A stretch of DNA of 46,188 nucleotides from Prolixibacteraceae bacterium (GCA_019459485.1 JAIBEZ010000036.1:1-46188); one strand, 5' to 3'; positions 17,638 to 26,547 are shown, counted from the first letter of the stretch. The notes: generated by a model from the sequence alone, not told the origin. Numbers and translations are program-made.

Positions 17638-17785
17638 TTTCTGATTGAATTTGATTGTTTCGATCCGGATTTAAATGCAAAATACGGATAATTTTCCGGC
17701 TGCAAAACAAAGGTCTTCTATTCCGGCATTCTATGTGAAAAATCAGCAAAAGCCAGACTTAATGAAAAGGTCACATTGGATCATA

Positions 17786-17816
17786 AAAAAGCACAGAACC
17801 TTCATCCTGTGCTTTT
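17786..17816 (-). terminator. Terminator of leuS
   Basis: Minus strand AAAAGCACAG-GATGAAGGTT-CTGTGCTTTTTT: a 6-bp GC core extended by A/T pairs, followed by a T run, 24 nt past the leuS stop. Confidence 0.85.
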
Positions 17817-17839
17817 CCAATATTTGGATTAAAACTTGT

Positions 17840-20491
17840 CTATATCACCACGTTCACGATTTTATTCGGAACAACGATTACCTTTTTCGGGGTTTTTCCT
17901 TCAAGCCATTTTATCGAAGTCTCGTGATCCAGAACCGCCCTTTCAACTTCTGAAACAGTTATTCCAAGCGGCAATTCAAGTTTGAAACGTACTTTTCCAT
18001 TGAACGAAACCGGGTATTCAAACACTTCTTCGGTCAGCATGGCAGGATCAAATTCCGGCCAGGGTTCGTAGGCCAAAGTCTCAGGATGACCATACATCTG
18101 CCACAACTCTTCGGCAAAATGCGGCGCATAAGGCGACAATATCTTGGCAAAGGTTTCAGCCGTTTGTTTGCTTACTTTCCCCTTTTTCATCGCCAGATTA
18201 TTGAACACCATCAACGCCGAAATACCGGTATTGAATTTCATATTTTCAATATCAAAAGCCACCTTTTTGATGGTTTGATGAAGCAGTTTCAACGTTTCCT
18301 TGTCGTCGGCTTCAGCCACAATATTTTCAGGAGTTCCGAAGAAACGGGATGCACGGTTCAGGAAGCCGAAAACTCCTTTCACTCCGTTTTCCATCCAGGG
18401 TTTGGTATCGTCGAGTGGGCCCATGAACATCTCGTACAAACGAAGCGAGTCGGCTCCGAATTTCGTCACCACATCATCAGGATTCACTACGTTTTTCAAC
18501 GACTTCGACATTTTGGCAACGATCTGATTCAATTCTTCGCCTGTTTCGATGTGGAAATATTTACCATCCTTTTCTTCTACCAAATCGCTGGCAACCTTTG
18601 CGCCGGTGGCGGTTTCGTAGGCAAAAGCAAGGATCATTCCCTGGTTGAACAGCTTCTGAAAAGGCTCGGGAGTTGAAACAATTCCCAAATCGAACAGCAC
18701 TTTGTGCCAGAAACGCGAATACAGCAAATGCAAAACGGCATGTTCGGCGCCACCCACATACAAATCGACCGGCATCCAGTAATTCTCAAGCTTTTTGTCG
18801 AAAATTGATTCGTCGTTGCGCGGGTCGATGTAACGCAAATAATACCAGCACGATCCGGCCCATTGCGGCATGGTGTTGGTTTCGCGGCGACCTTTGCGAC
18901 CGTTCTTGTCGGTCACATACAACCAATCGGTTGCGTTGGCCAAAGGCGATTCGCCACCTTCGCCCGGTTCGTATTTTTCCATCTCCGGAAGCTCAACCGG
19001 AAGATCTTCATCAACCAAAGTCACTTCGCCATCTTCCCAGTGAATCACCGGAAAAGGTTCGCCCCAGTAGCGTTGACGGCTGAACAACCAATCGCGTAGT
19101 TTGAAATTGGTAGTGGCTTCTCCGATTCCGTTTTCGCCCAACCATGCAATCACTTTGGCGATGCCCTGTTTTTTGTTCAGGCCATTTAAATCGAGACCGA
19201 TTGCCGGGTTGGCAGAATTGATGTATGCTCCGTCTTCAGTCCAGCAAGCTTGTCCGGCCAGAACTTTCGCACGGGTTTCGTCGTCGGCATTCTTCGGATC
19301 AAGAATACAAACAACCGGAATATCGAATTTTTGAGCAAACTCGAAGTCGCGGTTATCGTGTGCAGGTACAGCCATGATGGCGCCGGTTCCATAGCCCATC
19401 AGCACGTAATCGGCTATCCAGATCGGAATCGGCAAACCGGTGATCGGGTTGATGGCATTGCGCCCGGTGAAAACGCCGGTTTTGTCTTTTGCAAGTTCGG
19501 TGCGGTCCAAATCCGACTTCAGCGACGACGCATGTATGTATTGTTTTACTTTTTCAGCATTTTCAGGAGTCACCAAATTTTCGAGCATCGGATGTTCCGG
19601 AGAAATAACCATGTAAGTGGCTCCAAACAAGGTATCAGGACGGGTGGTGTAAACACGTAATTTTTCATCCAGCCCTTCAACAGCAAAATCAACTTCGGCG
19701 CCAATTGATTTGCCAATCCAGTTTTTCTGCATGTCTTTCACACCTTCCGGCCAATCCAGCGCATCCAAACCTTCAAGCAAACGTTCGGCATAATGAGGAA
19801 TCCGGAGTAACCATTGTTTCAGGTTTTTACGGGTCACCTGATTGCCACATTTTTCGTGCGATCCGTCAGTCAGCACTTCTTCGTTGGCACACACGGTTTT
19901 ACACGACTGGCACCACCAAACCTGTGCATTGTCGTAATAAGCCAGGCGTTTTTCGCCAATGTATTTATTGACAGCCTCAACACCCTGTGCCTGAATTTCA
20001 GCAGGAATGGGCAGTTCGCTGATTGGCCTACCTTTTCCGGCTTCGGCATCGAACCAGGTATTGAACAGTTTGGTGAAAATCCACTGTGTCCAGCGGAAAT
20101 ATTTTGGGTCGGTGGTATTTATTTCGCGGTCCCAGTCGTAACTTAAACCTAGCGCTTTAATCTGACGTCGGAAATTGTCGCAATTGATGTTGGTGGTAAC
20201 GGCAGGGTGCGTTCCGGTTTGAATGGCATATTGCTCGGCTGGCAAACCAAAAGCGTCCCATCCCATCGGGTGCAGCACGTTAAAACCTTTCATGCGTTTG
20301 TAGCGACTGATAATATCTGTGGCCGTATAGCCTTCCGGATGTCCAACGTGCAAACCAGCTCCCGAAGGATACGGAAACATGTCCAACACGTAATATTTTG
20401 GTTTCGAGAAGTCGTTCGTGGTTTTAAACGTTTTGTGTTCCTCCCAGTATTGCTGCCATTTCGGCTCAATTTCCCAGAATTTGTATTCCAT
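17840..20491 (-). CDS. leuS: Leucyl-tRNA synthetase
   Basis: 883 residues from the ATG at 20491 ([16 protein letters not shown]). The open frame reaches 20581, but those 30 codons do not resemble the family. The class I HIGH motif is HVGH at 48-51 ([14 protein letters not shown]). A Cys-rich zinc-like motif ([12 protein letters not shown], then EKCG) is followed by the CP1 editing domain ([18 protein letters not shown]). The KMSKS loop ([17 protein letters not shown]) and the anticodon-binding domain complete it. It charges tRNA-Leu in the cytoplasm and edits mischarged products. It appears to be a single-gene unit with its own terminator. Confidence 0.98.
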   Translation of the reverse strand: MEYKFWEIEPKWQQYWEEHKTFKTTNDFSKPKYYVLDMFPYPSGAGLHVGHPEGYTATDIISRYKRMKGFNVLHPMGWDAFGLPAEQYAIQTGTHPAVTTNINCDNFRRQIKALGLSYDWDREINTTDPKYFRWTQWIFTKLFNTWFDAEAGKGRPISELPIPAEIQAQGVEAVNKYIGEKRLAYYDNAQVWWCQSCKTVCANEEVLTDGSHEKCGNQVTRKNLKQWLLRIPHYAERLLEGLDALDWPEGVKDMQKNWIGKSIGAEVDFAVEGLDEKLRVYTTRPDTLFGATYMVISPEHPMLENLVTPENAEKVKQYIHASSLKSDLDRTELAKDKTGVFTGRNAINPITGLPIPIWIADYVLMGYGTGAIMAVPAHDNRDFEFAQKFDIPVVCILDPKNADDETRAKVLAGQACWTEDGAYINSANPAIGLDLNGLNKKQGIAKVIAWLGENGIGEATTNFKLRDWLFSRQRYWGEPFPVIHWEDGEVTLVDEDLPVELPEMEKYEPGEGGESPLANATDWLYVTDKNGRKGRRETNTMPQWAGSCWYYLRYIDPRNDESIFDKKLENYWMPVDLYVGGAEHAVLHLLYSRFWHKVLFDLGIVSTPEPFQKLFNQGMILAFAYETATGAKVASDLVEEKDGKYFHIETGEELNQIVAKMSKSLKNVVNPDDVVTKFGADSLRLYEMFMGPLDDTKPWMENGVKGVFGFLNRASRFFGTPENIVAEADDKETLKLLHQTIKKVAFDIENMKFNTGISALMVFNNLAMKKGKVSKQTAETFAKILSPYAPHFAEELWQMYGHPETLAYEPWPEFDPAMLTEEVFEYPVSFNGKVRFKLELPLGITVSEVERAVLDHETSIKWLEGKTPKKVIVVPNKIVNVVI

Positions 20492-20893
20492 TTTATGCGA
20501 GTGATTTAAAGGTTCTTGATAATGAGCCGCAAAGATAACAAGAAAGTTGCAAGATGAAAACCGGGGTTTGGGGAAATTCAAAGAGTGAACTTTACAACTC
20601 TAACCATTGACTATCAAAACCTTCATTCCCATTTATTTCCAGAAAACAGTTCTCATTGAAATACTACCCATCTGAAATTCAGAATTAAAAAATTCGGGCT
20701 GATCGATTTTCGCTTTCATGCCGAGAACGTCCAGCAACGGCATCCGTTCTGTCGCCTGAAGATTTCCGGCAAATCTGTCAATTTGGTTCACTCGAATTTT
20801 AGTTTCTTAAATTCTGATAAAAAGAAAAAAATCAGAAACCGGCAGCACAAAAGCACTGTCAATTTCTGATCAGGTAAAATTGTTTGTGAGGAA
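20492..20893. other. Intergenic stretch with an orphan open frame
   Basis: Between leuS and the nitroreductase gene no complete gene is visible. A minus-strand open frame of 57 codons (20633-20806) lacks an upstream start and ends FQMGSISMRTVFWK; it is listed separately. Near 20826-20870, ATCAGAAA and TTTCTGAT form an inverted repeat with a long interval. Confidence 0.4.
20633..20806 (-). pseudogene. Possible gene remnant (C-terminal fragment)
   Basis: The frame has 57 sense codons with no start at its 5' end (an in-frame TAA at 20807-20809). An internal ATG would give only about 36 residues (MPLLDVLGMKAKIDQPEF...). The peptide looks protein-like (RVNQIDRFAGNLQATERMPL) and its codons resemble those of neighbouring genes. 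The ending SISMRTVFWK would suit an outer-membrane or surface protein end, but I do not recognise the family. It could be the tail of a deleted gene or chance. Confidence 0.3.
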
Positions 20894-20908
20894 TTACAAC
20901 CTCACAAA
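20883..20908 (-). terminator. Hairpin at the nitroreductase stop codon
   Basis: Nine-bp arms TTTGTGAGG (20883-20891) and CCTCACAAA (20900-20908) with an 8-nt loop. The stem includes the last codons of the nitroreductase gene (stop at 20894). A short CAATTTT follows on the minus strand. Likely an intrinsic terminator overlapping the gene end. Confidence 0.6.
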
Positions 20909-21523
20909 TAATTCAGATTTATCTCTTCTGACTTTTGCGGCAGCACTCAGGTAATCCTGTTCAGCATCGCGGTATCCCAAAGTCAGGATTACCGTACTGC
21001 GCAATCCTTTTTCCTGAAGTCCGAGGACTGCATCCAAGGCATCCGGATCAAAGCCTTCCATCGGAGTAGCATCAACCTGTTCTTCAGCTGCCACAACCAA
21101 TCCAAATCCAAGGGCAATGTATGCCTGGCGCATGTTCCAGTTCAGGAGTTGTTCAGGAGTTTTTCCTGAAATGGCTCCTGTAATCATATCGCGCATTCCA
21201 CTGAGCGACTCAACCGGGATTCCACGAAGTGAAGCAATGTGATTGATGTATTTATCAACGTTTTCGACGCTGTACTCTTTCCATGCAGCGAAAACCAATA
21301 CATGTGAACCTTCTGTAATTTGTGGCTGATTGTAAATTGCCGGAGCTATTTTAGCCTTTAATTCAGCATCTTCAATTACCAAAACGGTAAAAGGTTGCAT
21401 ACCAATTGATGTTGGCGCCAACTGAATCGCTTCAAGAATATTCTCCAATTTTTCAGCAGGAACTTTTTGCCCGTTCATGCGTTTGGTGGCATAACGCCAT
21501 TTCAAGTTTGTTAATGTGCTCAT
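20894..21523 (-). CDS. NAD(P)H-dependent nitroreductase-family oxidoreductase
   Basis: 209 residues, one nitroreductase (FMN-binding) domain: KWRYATKRMNGQKVP gives the N-terminal FMN phosphate contacts, LAPTSIGMQPFTVLVIED is family-typical, and TPMEGFDPDALDAVLGL is the C-terminal FMN part. This resembles the NfsB/YfkO group, which reduces nitro compounds or quinones; the natural substrate is unknown. It is divergent from the HxlR regulator gene, with 140 bp between them containing three 28-bp-spaced repeats. HxlR-type proteins commonly control such oxidoreductases in response to electrophiles or quinones, so regulation by the neighbour is likely. Confidence 0.93.
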   Translation of the reverse strand: MSTLTNLKWRYATKRMNGQKVPAEKLENILEAIQLAPTSIGMQPFTVLVIEDAELKAKIAPAIYNQPQITEGSHVLVFAAWKEYSVENVDKYINHIASLRGIPVESLSGMRDMITGAISGKTPEQLLNWNMRQAYIALGFGLVVAAEEQVDATPMEGFDPDALDAVLGLQEKGLRSTVILTLGYRDAEQDYLSAAAKVRRDKSELFVRL

Positions 21524-21560
21524 TTTCCAGTTATTTATTTATCTTTTTATCTATTTAAAA

Positions 21561-21629
21561 GTCTACTTTTGGATAATTAAATCCTATTAGTTACTTTTAG
21601 TGCCTCAATATTACAAAGTAACTTTTGAA
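21561..21629. repeat. Three operator-like repeats at 28-bp spacing
   Basis: GTCTACTTTTGG (21561-21572), AGTTACTTTTAG (21589-21600) and AGTAACTTTTGA (21618-21629). The shared ACTTTT begins at 21565, 21593 and 21621, exactly 28 bp apart. The third contains the palindrome AAAGTAACTTT. They fill the gap between the divergent nitroreductase and HxlR genes and are likely binding sites for the HxlR protein. Confidence 0.6.
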
Positions 21630-21663
21630 CTCGCAAACACATATTTTAATATAACCAGGGAAC

Positions 21664-22089
21664 ATGGAAGTAACCATTGCAGATAACCAACTGATTGAGC
21701 TTCAAAAAAAATTGAAAGTTTTTTTTACAGATGAAGAAAGACCCCATGAATTTTGTCCGGTTCGCGATATTATGGATAGGTTCGGGGATAAATGGTCGCT
21801 ACTGGCCATTCTGAATTTGGGCTATTCAGGCAAAACACGGTTCAACGAATTGAAGGGCAAAATTGACGGAATTTCGCAACGTATGTTAACCGTGACCCTT
21901 CGCTCGCTCGAACGCGACGGATTGCTTACAAGAAAGATATATGCTGAAGTACCTCCCCGGGTTGAATACGAACTGACCCATTTGGGGACAAGTCTGCTTC
22001 AGCAGATTTTGGAACTGGCGCAATGGTCGTCGGGTAGCATGGACGAAATAGTAAAGGCCCGAATTGAATACGACAGCAGGCTTCAATAA
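21664..22089 (+). CDS. HxlR-family transcriptional regulator
   Basis: 141 residues. A winged-helix HxlR domain spans about 28-130: EFCPVRDIMDRFGDKWSLLA, RFNELKGKIDGISQRMLTVT, LRSLERDGLLTRKIYAEVPP, RVEYELTHLG. C31 sits at the position often used as a redox or electrophile sensor in this family (for example HypR and QorR). It is a dimeric DNA-binding protein, divergent from the nitroreductase gene with candidate operators between. An intrinsic terminator overlaps its 3' end. Confidence 0.93.
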   Translation: MEVTIADNQLIELQKKLKVFFTDEERPHEFCPVRDIMDRFGDKWSLLAILNLGYSGKTRFNELKGKIDGISQRMLTVTLRSLERDGLLTRKIYAEVPPRVEYELTHLGTSLLQQILELAQWSSGSMDEIVKARIEYDSRLQ

Positions 22090-22118
22090 TAAGTAATTTA
22101 ATTGAAGACTTTTTTTTT
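22081..22118 (+). terminator. Terminator of the HxlR gene
   Basis: CTTCAAT (22081-22087) pairs with ATTGAAG (22101-22107), followed by a run of nine T at 22110-22118. The left arm lies inside the end of the coding sequence. Confidence 0.8.
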
Positions 22119-22120
22119 AC

Positions 22121-22152
22121 TTGCAGGTTGGAATATTTTTTTGTTATCTTTG
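22121..22152 (+). promoter_or_regulatory. Promoter of tRNA-Cys
   Basis: TTG at 22121-22123, a 21-nt spacer and TATCTTTG at 22145-22152, a match to TAnnTTTG. The tRNA begins 30 nt downstream. Confidence 0.6.
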
Positions 22153-22181
22153 CCCACCCAAAACGGGAAAAGCCAAACATT

Positions 22182-22252
22182 GGTCTCTTGGCCGAGTGGT
22201 TAGGCAGCGGTCTGCAAAACCGTGTACGGCGGTTCAAATCCGCCAGAGACCT
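22182..22252 (+). tRNA. tRNA-Cys (anticodon GCA)
   Basis: 71 nt. The acceptor stem is GGTCTCT/AGAGACC, the D arm GGCCGAGTGGTTAGGC. The anticodon stem GCGGT/ACCGT has loop CTGCAAA, and the T arm is GGCGGTTCAAATCCGCC. The discriminator base is T (U73), an identity element of tRNA-Cys. CCA is not encoded. A terminator follows at once. Confidence 0.97.
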
Positions 22253-22260
22253 CAAACTGA

Positions 22261-22296
22261 AAGAGACTCCTTGATTAACTCAAGGGGTCTTTTTTG
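22261..22296 (+). terminator. Terminator after tRNA-Cys
   Basis: AGACTCCTTGA-TTAAC-TCAAGGGGTCT with one mismatch, then TTTTT. Confidence 0.85.
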
Positions 22297-22378
22297 TGTT
22301 TATTGCAGAATTTATCAACTGTTTGTACCATTCGTATCGGATTCGTACCGATTTATGGCTTATTTTGGCAACTAATAA

Positions 22379-23215
22379 ATGTTCCCTATGAACTCCTTCC
22401 TATTTCGTTATTCCATTTTGTTCGTCCTTCTGATTACGCTCGGTAGTTGGGGTGAAAAAGCACACCGGAAAATCAATTCGTCGTGCGTTGAATATTTTCC
22501 AAAAGAACTTCAGCAACTGAAAGTATGGGCGCCCATTTTGGCCGAACATGGCTCTGATGCCGACTTCAGGAAAAAAAATGACAAAAACGAATTTGTAAAA
22601 CACTTTATCGACATTGACATTTTCGATGAGTTCAATACTTCAAACAAGATTGTGGAGGATTTTGATACTCTCTGTAATAAATACGGAAAAGCGATGGTGA
22701 TAAAAAATGGCACCTTGCCTTGGGTTACCGATTCGACTTACAAGGCACTGGTGTTGAACTTTAAACATAAAAACTGGGAGCAAGCCGTACTGACAGCAGC
22801 CGATTTGGGGCACTATGTTGGCGATGGGTTTATGCCCTTGCACATCACTGTCAACTACAACGGCCAATTGAGCGATCAGACAGGAATTCACCGGCGGTAC
22901 GAAGAAACCATGATCGACAAGTACATTGATGAAATCAGTTTCAAAACATCCGCCATCAACAAAGTAGCGGATGTAAAATCAACAATTTTCAGGAATTTGT
23001 ATAACAACCATTCATACGTCAGCACGCTATTACAGGCCGACAGCAGGGCATACGGGCAGGCAGGCCAACAATACGACGAAACTTATTACGAAAGTCTTTG
23101 GAAAGAAACCGGTTTGTTTACGACCCGGCTTCTTCAGGAATCATCCAGAACCCTTGCCAGTTTTATTTATTCAGCCTGGCTCGAAGCCGGAGAACCTGAG
23201 ATCCCTAATATCTAA
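22379..23215 (+). CDS. Secreted zinc-dependent phospholipase C / S1-P1 nuclease-like protein
   Basis: 278 residues; a second ATG at codon 4 (MNSFLF) is also a good start. A hydrophobic signal segment ends LITLGS, followed directly by WGEKAHR (W24, H29). In phospholipase C and S1/P1 nucleases the mature N-terminal Trp is a zinc ligand. Further ligand candidates are HFIDID (near 72-77), DLGHYVGDGFMPLH (near 140-155) and GIHRRYEE. It is probably exported and cuts phospholipids or nucleic acid; which of the two cannot be told. It stands alone after tRNA-Cys. Confidence 0.8.
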   Translation: MFPMNSFLFRYSILFVLLITLGSWGEKAHRKINSSCVEYFPKELQQLKVWAPILAEHGSDADFRKKNDKNEFVKHFIDIDIFDEFNTSNKIVEDFDTLCNKYGKAMVIKNGTLPWVTDSTYKALVLNFKHKNWEQAVLTAADLGHYVGDGFMPLHITVNYNGQLSDQTGIHRRYEETMIDKYIDEISFKTSAINKVADVKSTIFRNLYNNHSYVSTLLQADSRAYGQAGQQYDETYYESLWKETGLFTTRLLQESSRTLASFIYSAWLEAGEPEIPNI

Positions 23216-23243
23216 AGGGGAAATTTTAAGATAAAACAGAAAT

Positions 23244-23579
23244 TTAACTTTCAGATGGAGTTTGCCGGTCGCTACTTTTTGGCGGAATCGCCTTTTTAAC
23301 AATCAATTTTGGCTTTTCTCTTTTTGCGATTTTCACCTCCGCTGCGGGTTTCCGCGACTCACCTTCGGGACCGCGCATATAAATAACCAAACCGTTCAGG
23401 AAATTCCGGAGTAACTGGTCGCCACATTCCTGGTAATTCGGATGGTCTTCAGCTCTGAACAAAGCATTCACCTCGCTTTTCGACACTTTAAATTCAGCAA
23501 GAGTTAAAATATCAACAATGTCTTCATCGCGCAGTTTAAGCGCAACACGCAGCTTTTTCAGAATATCGTTATTGGTCAT
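23244..23579 (-). CDS. DUF1456 (YehS-like) protein, single-copy form
   Basis: 111 residues. Residues 1-70 (NNDILKKLRVALKLRDEDIV ... DQLLRNFLNGLVIYMRG) are one DUF1456 unit. E. coli YehS (about 156 residues) has two such units; here the second is replaced by a basic, Lys/Pro-rich tail (about 75-111) that looks disordered. Function unknown. It points toward the phospholipase-like gene and is divergent from the acyltransferase gene. Confidence 0.82.
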   Translation of the reverse strand: MTNNDILKKLRVALKLRDEDIVDILTLAEFKVSKSEVNALFRAEDHPNYQECGDQLLRNFLNGLVIYMRGPEGESRKPAAEVKIAKREKPKLIVKKAIPPKSSDRQTPSES

Positions 23580-23720
23580 CGGAATTGATTTTGAAATTGT
23601 TTGGTCAAAGAAACGAAAAACTTCAGGATGAATTTCATGAATTTACGCTTATGCTTGTCAAATTCTTTTTTCTGAAGCTTGTTTTTTTTGGTTATTTTTC
23701 CGCCTGAAAAAATTAATAAA

Positions 23721-24455
23721 ATGAAGACAATACTCTCCTATATCCTGACTCCGGTTTATATGTTCATTTTTGGGATGCTCCTGCTGATTTTTCATCCCAT
23801 CCAAATCGTAACCCGATGGATTTGGGGCTATCCGGTCCGAAAAAAAGTGGTCGATATCATGAACTTCGGATTGCTTTACAGCCTTTATATTTTGGGTGCC
23901 CGAATTACTTACAGAGGACTCGAAAAAATTCCGAAAAACCGTCCGCTTATCATTGTGGCCAATCATACGAGCACGCTCGACATCCCTGCCGTGATTGTCG
24001 GATTCAGGAAAAACCACCCGAAATTCATTTCAAAAATTGAACTTGGCAAGGGAATCCCAAGTATTTCTTACAACCTGAGACACGGAGGATCGGTTTTGAT
24101 TGATCGTAAAAATCCCAGACAATCGGTCAAGGACATTTTGTTGCTTGGAAGACACATTGAGGAGAACAATTATGCCGCCTGCATTTTTCCTGAAGGAACA
24201 CGAACCAAAACCGGGCTTCTAAATCCTTTTATGCCTGCGGGAATTGCTTCGCTGATAAAAACTTCACCGTCGGCCATCATCATCCCGTTTGCCATCAACG
24301 GACATTACAAATTGATGAAAAACAGAAATTTCCCAATGACATTCGGCGTTCACCTGAAATACACCGCACTCGATCCCATCGAACCAAAAGGAATGGACAG
24401 TGCAGAATTGGCGCAACAAATTGAAGACATGATCAGAAAAGAACTGGGACAGTAA
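23721..24455 (+). CDS. Lysophospholipid (1-acylglycerol-3-phosphate) acyltransferase
   Basis: 244 residues from the ATG at 23721 (MKTILSYILTPVYMF); an earlier in-frame ATG at 23679 adds an unlikely extension. A hydrophobic N-terminus is followed by the PlsC motifs NHTSTLD (H-x4-D) and FPEGTRTKTG. It is a membrane-associated acyltransferase, most likely making phosphatidic acid. Its stop is 9 nt from that of the converging TPR-like gene. It is distinct from the shorter acyltransferase in the carotenoid operon. Confidence 0.9.
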   Translation: MKTILSYILTPVYMFIFGMLLLIFHPIQIVTRWIWGYPVRKKVVDIMNFGLLYSLYILGARITYRGLEKIPKNRPLIIVANHTSTLDIPAVIVGFRKNHPKFISKIELGKGIPSISYNLRHGGSVLIDRKNPRQSVKDILLLGRHIEENNYAACIFPEGTRTKTGLLNPFMPAGIASLIKTSPSAIIIPFAINGHYKLMKNRNFPMTFGVHLKYTALDPIEPKGMDSAELAQQIEDMIRKELGQ

Positions 24456-24464
24456 AGAAATGTT

Positions 24465-25232
24465 TTATTTCCCCTCAACCAAACCAGCTCCAACGAAATC
24501 TTTGATCCAGCTCATTGATCCGTAGTCTTTCTGCATTCCTTTCATAAAAGATTCGGCTTCGGTAGTCTGATTGGTTTCGTACAACGACTTCAGGATAAAG
24601 GCCCGCAGCAACAATTCCTGCCAGTTGCATTTCTGACGATTCTGTGTTTCCATCAGTTTTAGCGCTTTTTGGTAATATGCAAGCCCCTCCTTTTTATCGC
24701 CTCCGAAAGCAGCCGGACGATACATCAGCGAGTTTGCTTTTTCAATGTAACCGCCAGGTGCTGACGGATCTAGTTCAATCGATTTTTCTATGTGGTACAT
24801 GCTTTTGGGTCCAAAAAAAGGCGCTTTGTAAAACGAAAGGGCAATTTTATAGCCGTAAAAAGCGCCGGACAAGCTGTGTAATTGCGAATTCCGCGGATAA
24901 GCTTTCAATAATTTATCCAAATAAACATCCGCCTTGTTCACATAAACCTTTGCCAAATCCTTGTTTTTTGCCCCAAGCTGATAACCGACCAAGCCGTACA
25001 TGGCTTTCACCATCTCGGTTTGCCAGGCAAGATCGGTAGATTTCACCTTTTCCATTTCAGCAATCAGGCCCGGCCACGGAGCCATGTTTCCAAGGCGGTA
25101 GCTTTCAAAAAAAGCACATTGGTAATAAGTCAGATCCTTTTTTTGCGCGGCTACCAAAAGAACAGGAAGGATCAGTAAAACCATAAATAAAAGTCCGTAT
25201 TTACTCATCAAAAAAACATTATATTTCTTCAT
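24465..25232 (-). CDS. Secreted TPR-like protein of unknown function
   Basis: 255 residues from the ATG at 25232 (MKKYNVFLMSKYGLLFMVLL). A longer frame reaches 25334, but its first 34 residues are basic and precede an obvious signal sequence. After the signal (LILPVLLVAAQKK) the protein is helical, with TPR-like spacing (ESYRLGNMAPWPGLIAEMEK, KSIELDPSAPGGYIEKANSL, YYQKALKLMETQ). I do not recognise a named family. It is probably periplasmic and may bind other proteins. It lies between the PlsC gene and the carotenoid operon with no clear link to either. Confidence 0.75.
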   Translation of the reverse strand: MKKYNVFLMSKYGLLFMVLLILPVLLVAAQKKDLTYYQCAFFESYRLGNMAPWPGLIAEMEKVKSTDLAWQTEMVKAMYGLVGYQLGAKNKDLAKVYVNKADVYLDKLLKAYPRNSQLHSLSGAFYGYKIALSFYKAPFFGPKSMYHIEKSIELDPSAPGGYIEKANSLMYRPAAFGGDKKEGLAYYQKALKLMETQNRQKCNWQELLLRAFILKSLYETNQTTEAESFMKGMQKDYGSMSWIKDFVGAGLVEGK

Positions 25233-25261
25233 CCTATTTTTAAAATCGATTTTAACCATTC

Positions 25262-25282
25262 CCTGCCTGCGGCTGGCAGGCG
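25262..25282. repeat. GC-rich inverted repeat TGCCTGC/GGCAGGC
   Basis: TGCCTGC-GGCT-GGCAGGC-like palindrome, much richer in GC than its surroundings, between the TPR-like gene and the glycosyltransferase gene. It resembles dispersed palindromes seen in other Bacteroidota intergenic regions; only one copy is in this window. Confidence 0.45.
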
Positions 25283-25412
25283 TCCGAAATGAAATATTAA
25301 CACCTTTCAACCTTTTCGCCCGGACGGTTTTCATTTATCAATGTCCCTGATTACTAAGGTTTGTTGAAGTACTTTTTTAAACTAAAATCACAAAGAAGCA
25401 TAAGAGCAGAAA

Positions 25413-25440
25413 CTGAACACTGAACACCGCGACTGAACAC
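25413..25440. repeat. Short CTGAACAC repeats
   Basis: Three copies of CTGAACAC (25413, 25420 and 25433) just past the end of the carotenoid operon. Simple intergenic repeat with no known role. Confidence 0.5.
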
Positions 25441-25452
25441 TATTCCTCCTCC

Positions 25453-26547
25453 TTACAGCTTTATCTTCCGTCCCTTCCAGGTCGTTTCTTTTTTCATTCT
25501 CCGGAAAAGATTGTAGAAAACGATCGCCGCAAAACTAATCATCTGAAACGGATGCAGCAAAATAGATCCCAAAATATTCTGTCGGGCTGAAATAGCCACA
25601 AACAAGCGGTTGGCAATTGCCAAAGACGCAAAAAGACACAAACCGTCCAAACCCCAAACAGTCCAGACAATTAACGGTCCGCCAAAAACGATGAACCAAA
25701 AACCAAGCATTATTTCCCGCTTTCCGCCGAAATACTCGTGCATATTGCGCGAAAATCCAAGAACCGCCTCATCAAATTGTTGGTACATGCGGCAATAAAT
25801 ATCGTTGTTGCCCATTAATACAGCCATTTTCAATCCTGAAGCCTTAATTATTCGCGCCAGTCGAATGTCTTCCACATTTTGATTCCTTACTTTCGAATGC
25901 CATTGAAATTTCTGATAATTCACAGCTTCGAACATCATAAACTGTCCGTTAGCCGCCGAGATGGACGGAAATTTGGTCTTCTGAACCAGAATCATCGGAA
26001 GTAAACTTTGCAGAATCCAGTTCATCACCGGCACGGTTAGCCATTCGGCCAGCGATTTCATTCTTTGCTGCGGAAATATCGATAAAAGCGACAACCGCTT
26101 TTCCTGAAAGAAAGAAACTGCTTTGGTGACCGAATCACTACTTAATTCAACATCGGCATCCAGAAAAATCAGGTATTTCCCCAATGCCTTCTGGGCCAGC
26201 TGATGACAGGCAAAATTTTTTCCCAGCCAATCCTCCGGAAGTTTCTCTCCCAAGAACCAATGAATCCGATCATCGTCACCGGCAAACCAGTTCAGTATTT
26301 CTTCGGTATTGTCCGACGAATGATCGTTGCAAACAATCACTTCAAAGTCGGGATAATCCAATTTCTGGATGCCGATCAGCAAGCGACCGATCACAGCTTC
26401 TTCATTTCGGGCAGGAATCAAAAGCGAAACCTTCGGAAAGTCAGTTGGCTTTTTATCCGGAAGATGCAGCCCAGATAAAAGGTTCACCAGCGAAATAAAC
26501 ATCCGGAGTGCCAGAAAAATGAGTATGCCGATTGCCAGAATTTCCAT
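25453..26547 (-). CDS. Glycosyltransferase family 2, carotenoid cluster
   Basis: 364 residues from the ATG at 26547, which overlaps the upstream stop as TAATG. An N-terminal membrane segment (EILAIGILIFLALRMF) comes first. The GT-A domain follows: VSLLIPARNEE, DHSSDNTEEIL, LIFLDADVEL (the DxD-like motif) and RNQNVEDIRLARI. Two to three C-terminal membrane segments end in KGRKIKL. The layout resembles CrtQ/CruC-type enzymes that add sugar to carotenoid hydroxyl or carboxyl groups at the membrane. Last gene of the crtD-cruF-crtW-acyltransferase-GT operon, so glycosylation of the carotenoid is the likely role; the sugar is unknown. Confidence 0.85.
   Translation of the reverse strand: MEILAIGILIFLALRMFISLVNLLSGLHLPDKKPTDFPKVSLLIPARNEEAVIGRLLIGIQKLDYPDFEVIVCNDHSSDNTEEILNWFAGDDDRIHWFLGEKLPEDWLGKNFACHQLAQKALGKYLIFLDADVELSSDSVTKAVSFFQEKRLSLLSIFPQQRMKSLAEWLTVPVMNWILQSLLPMILVQKTKFPSISAANGQFMMFEAVNYQKFQWHSKVRNQNVEDIRLARIIKASGLKMAVLMGNNDIYCRMYQQFDEAVLGFSRNMHEYFGGKREIMLGFWFIVFGGPLIVWTVWGLDGLCLFASLAIANRLFVAISARQNILGSILLHPFQMISFAAIVFYNLFRRMKKETTWKGRKIKL

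Noticed and set aside
20492-20581. N-terminal extension of LeuRS
   Set aside because: The family begins at MEYKFWEIE; the extra 30 codons show no similarity.
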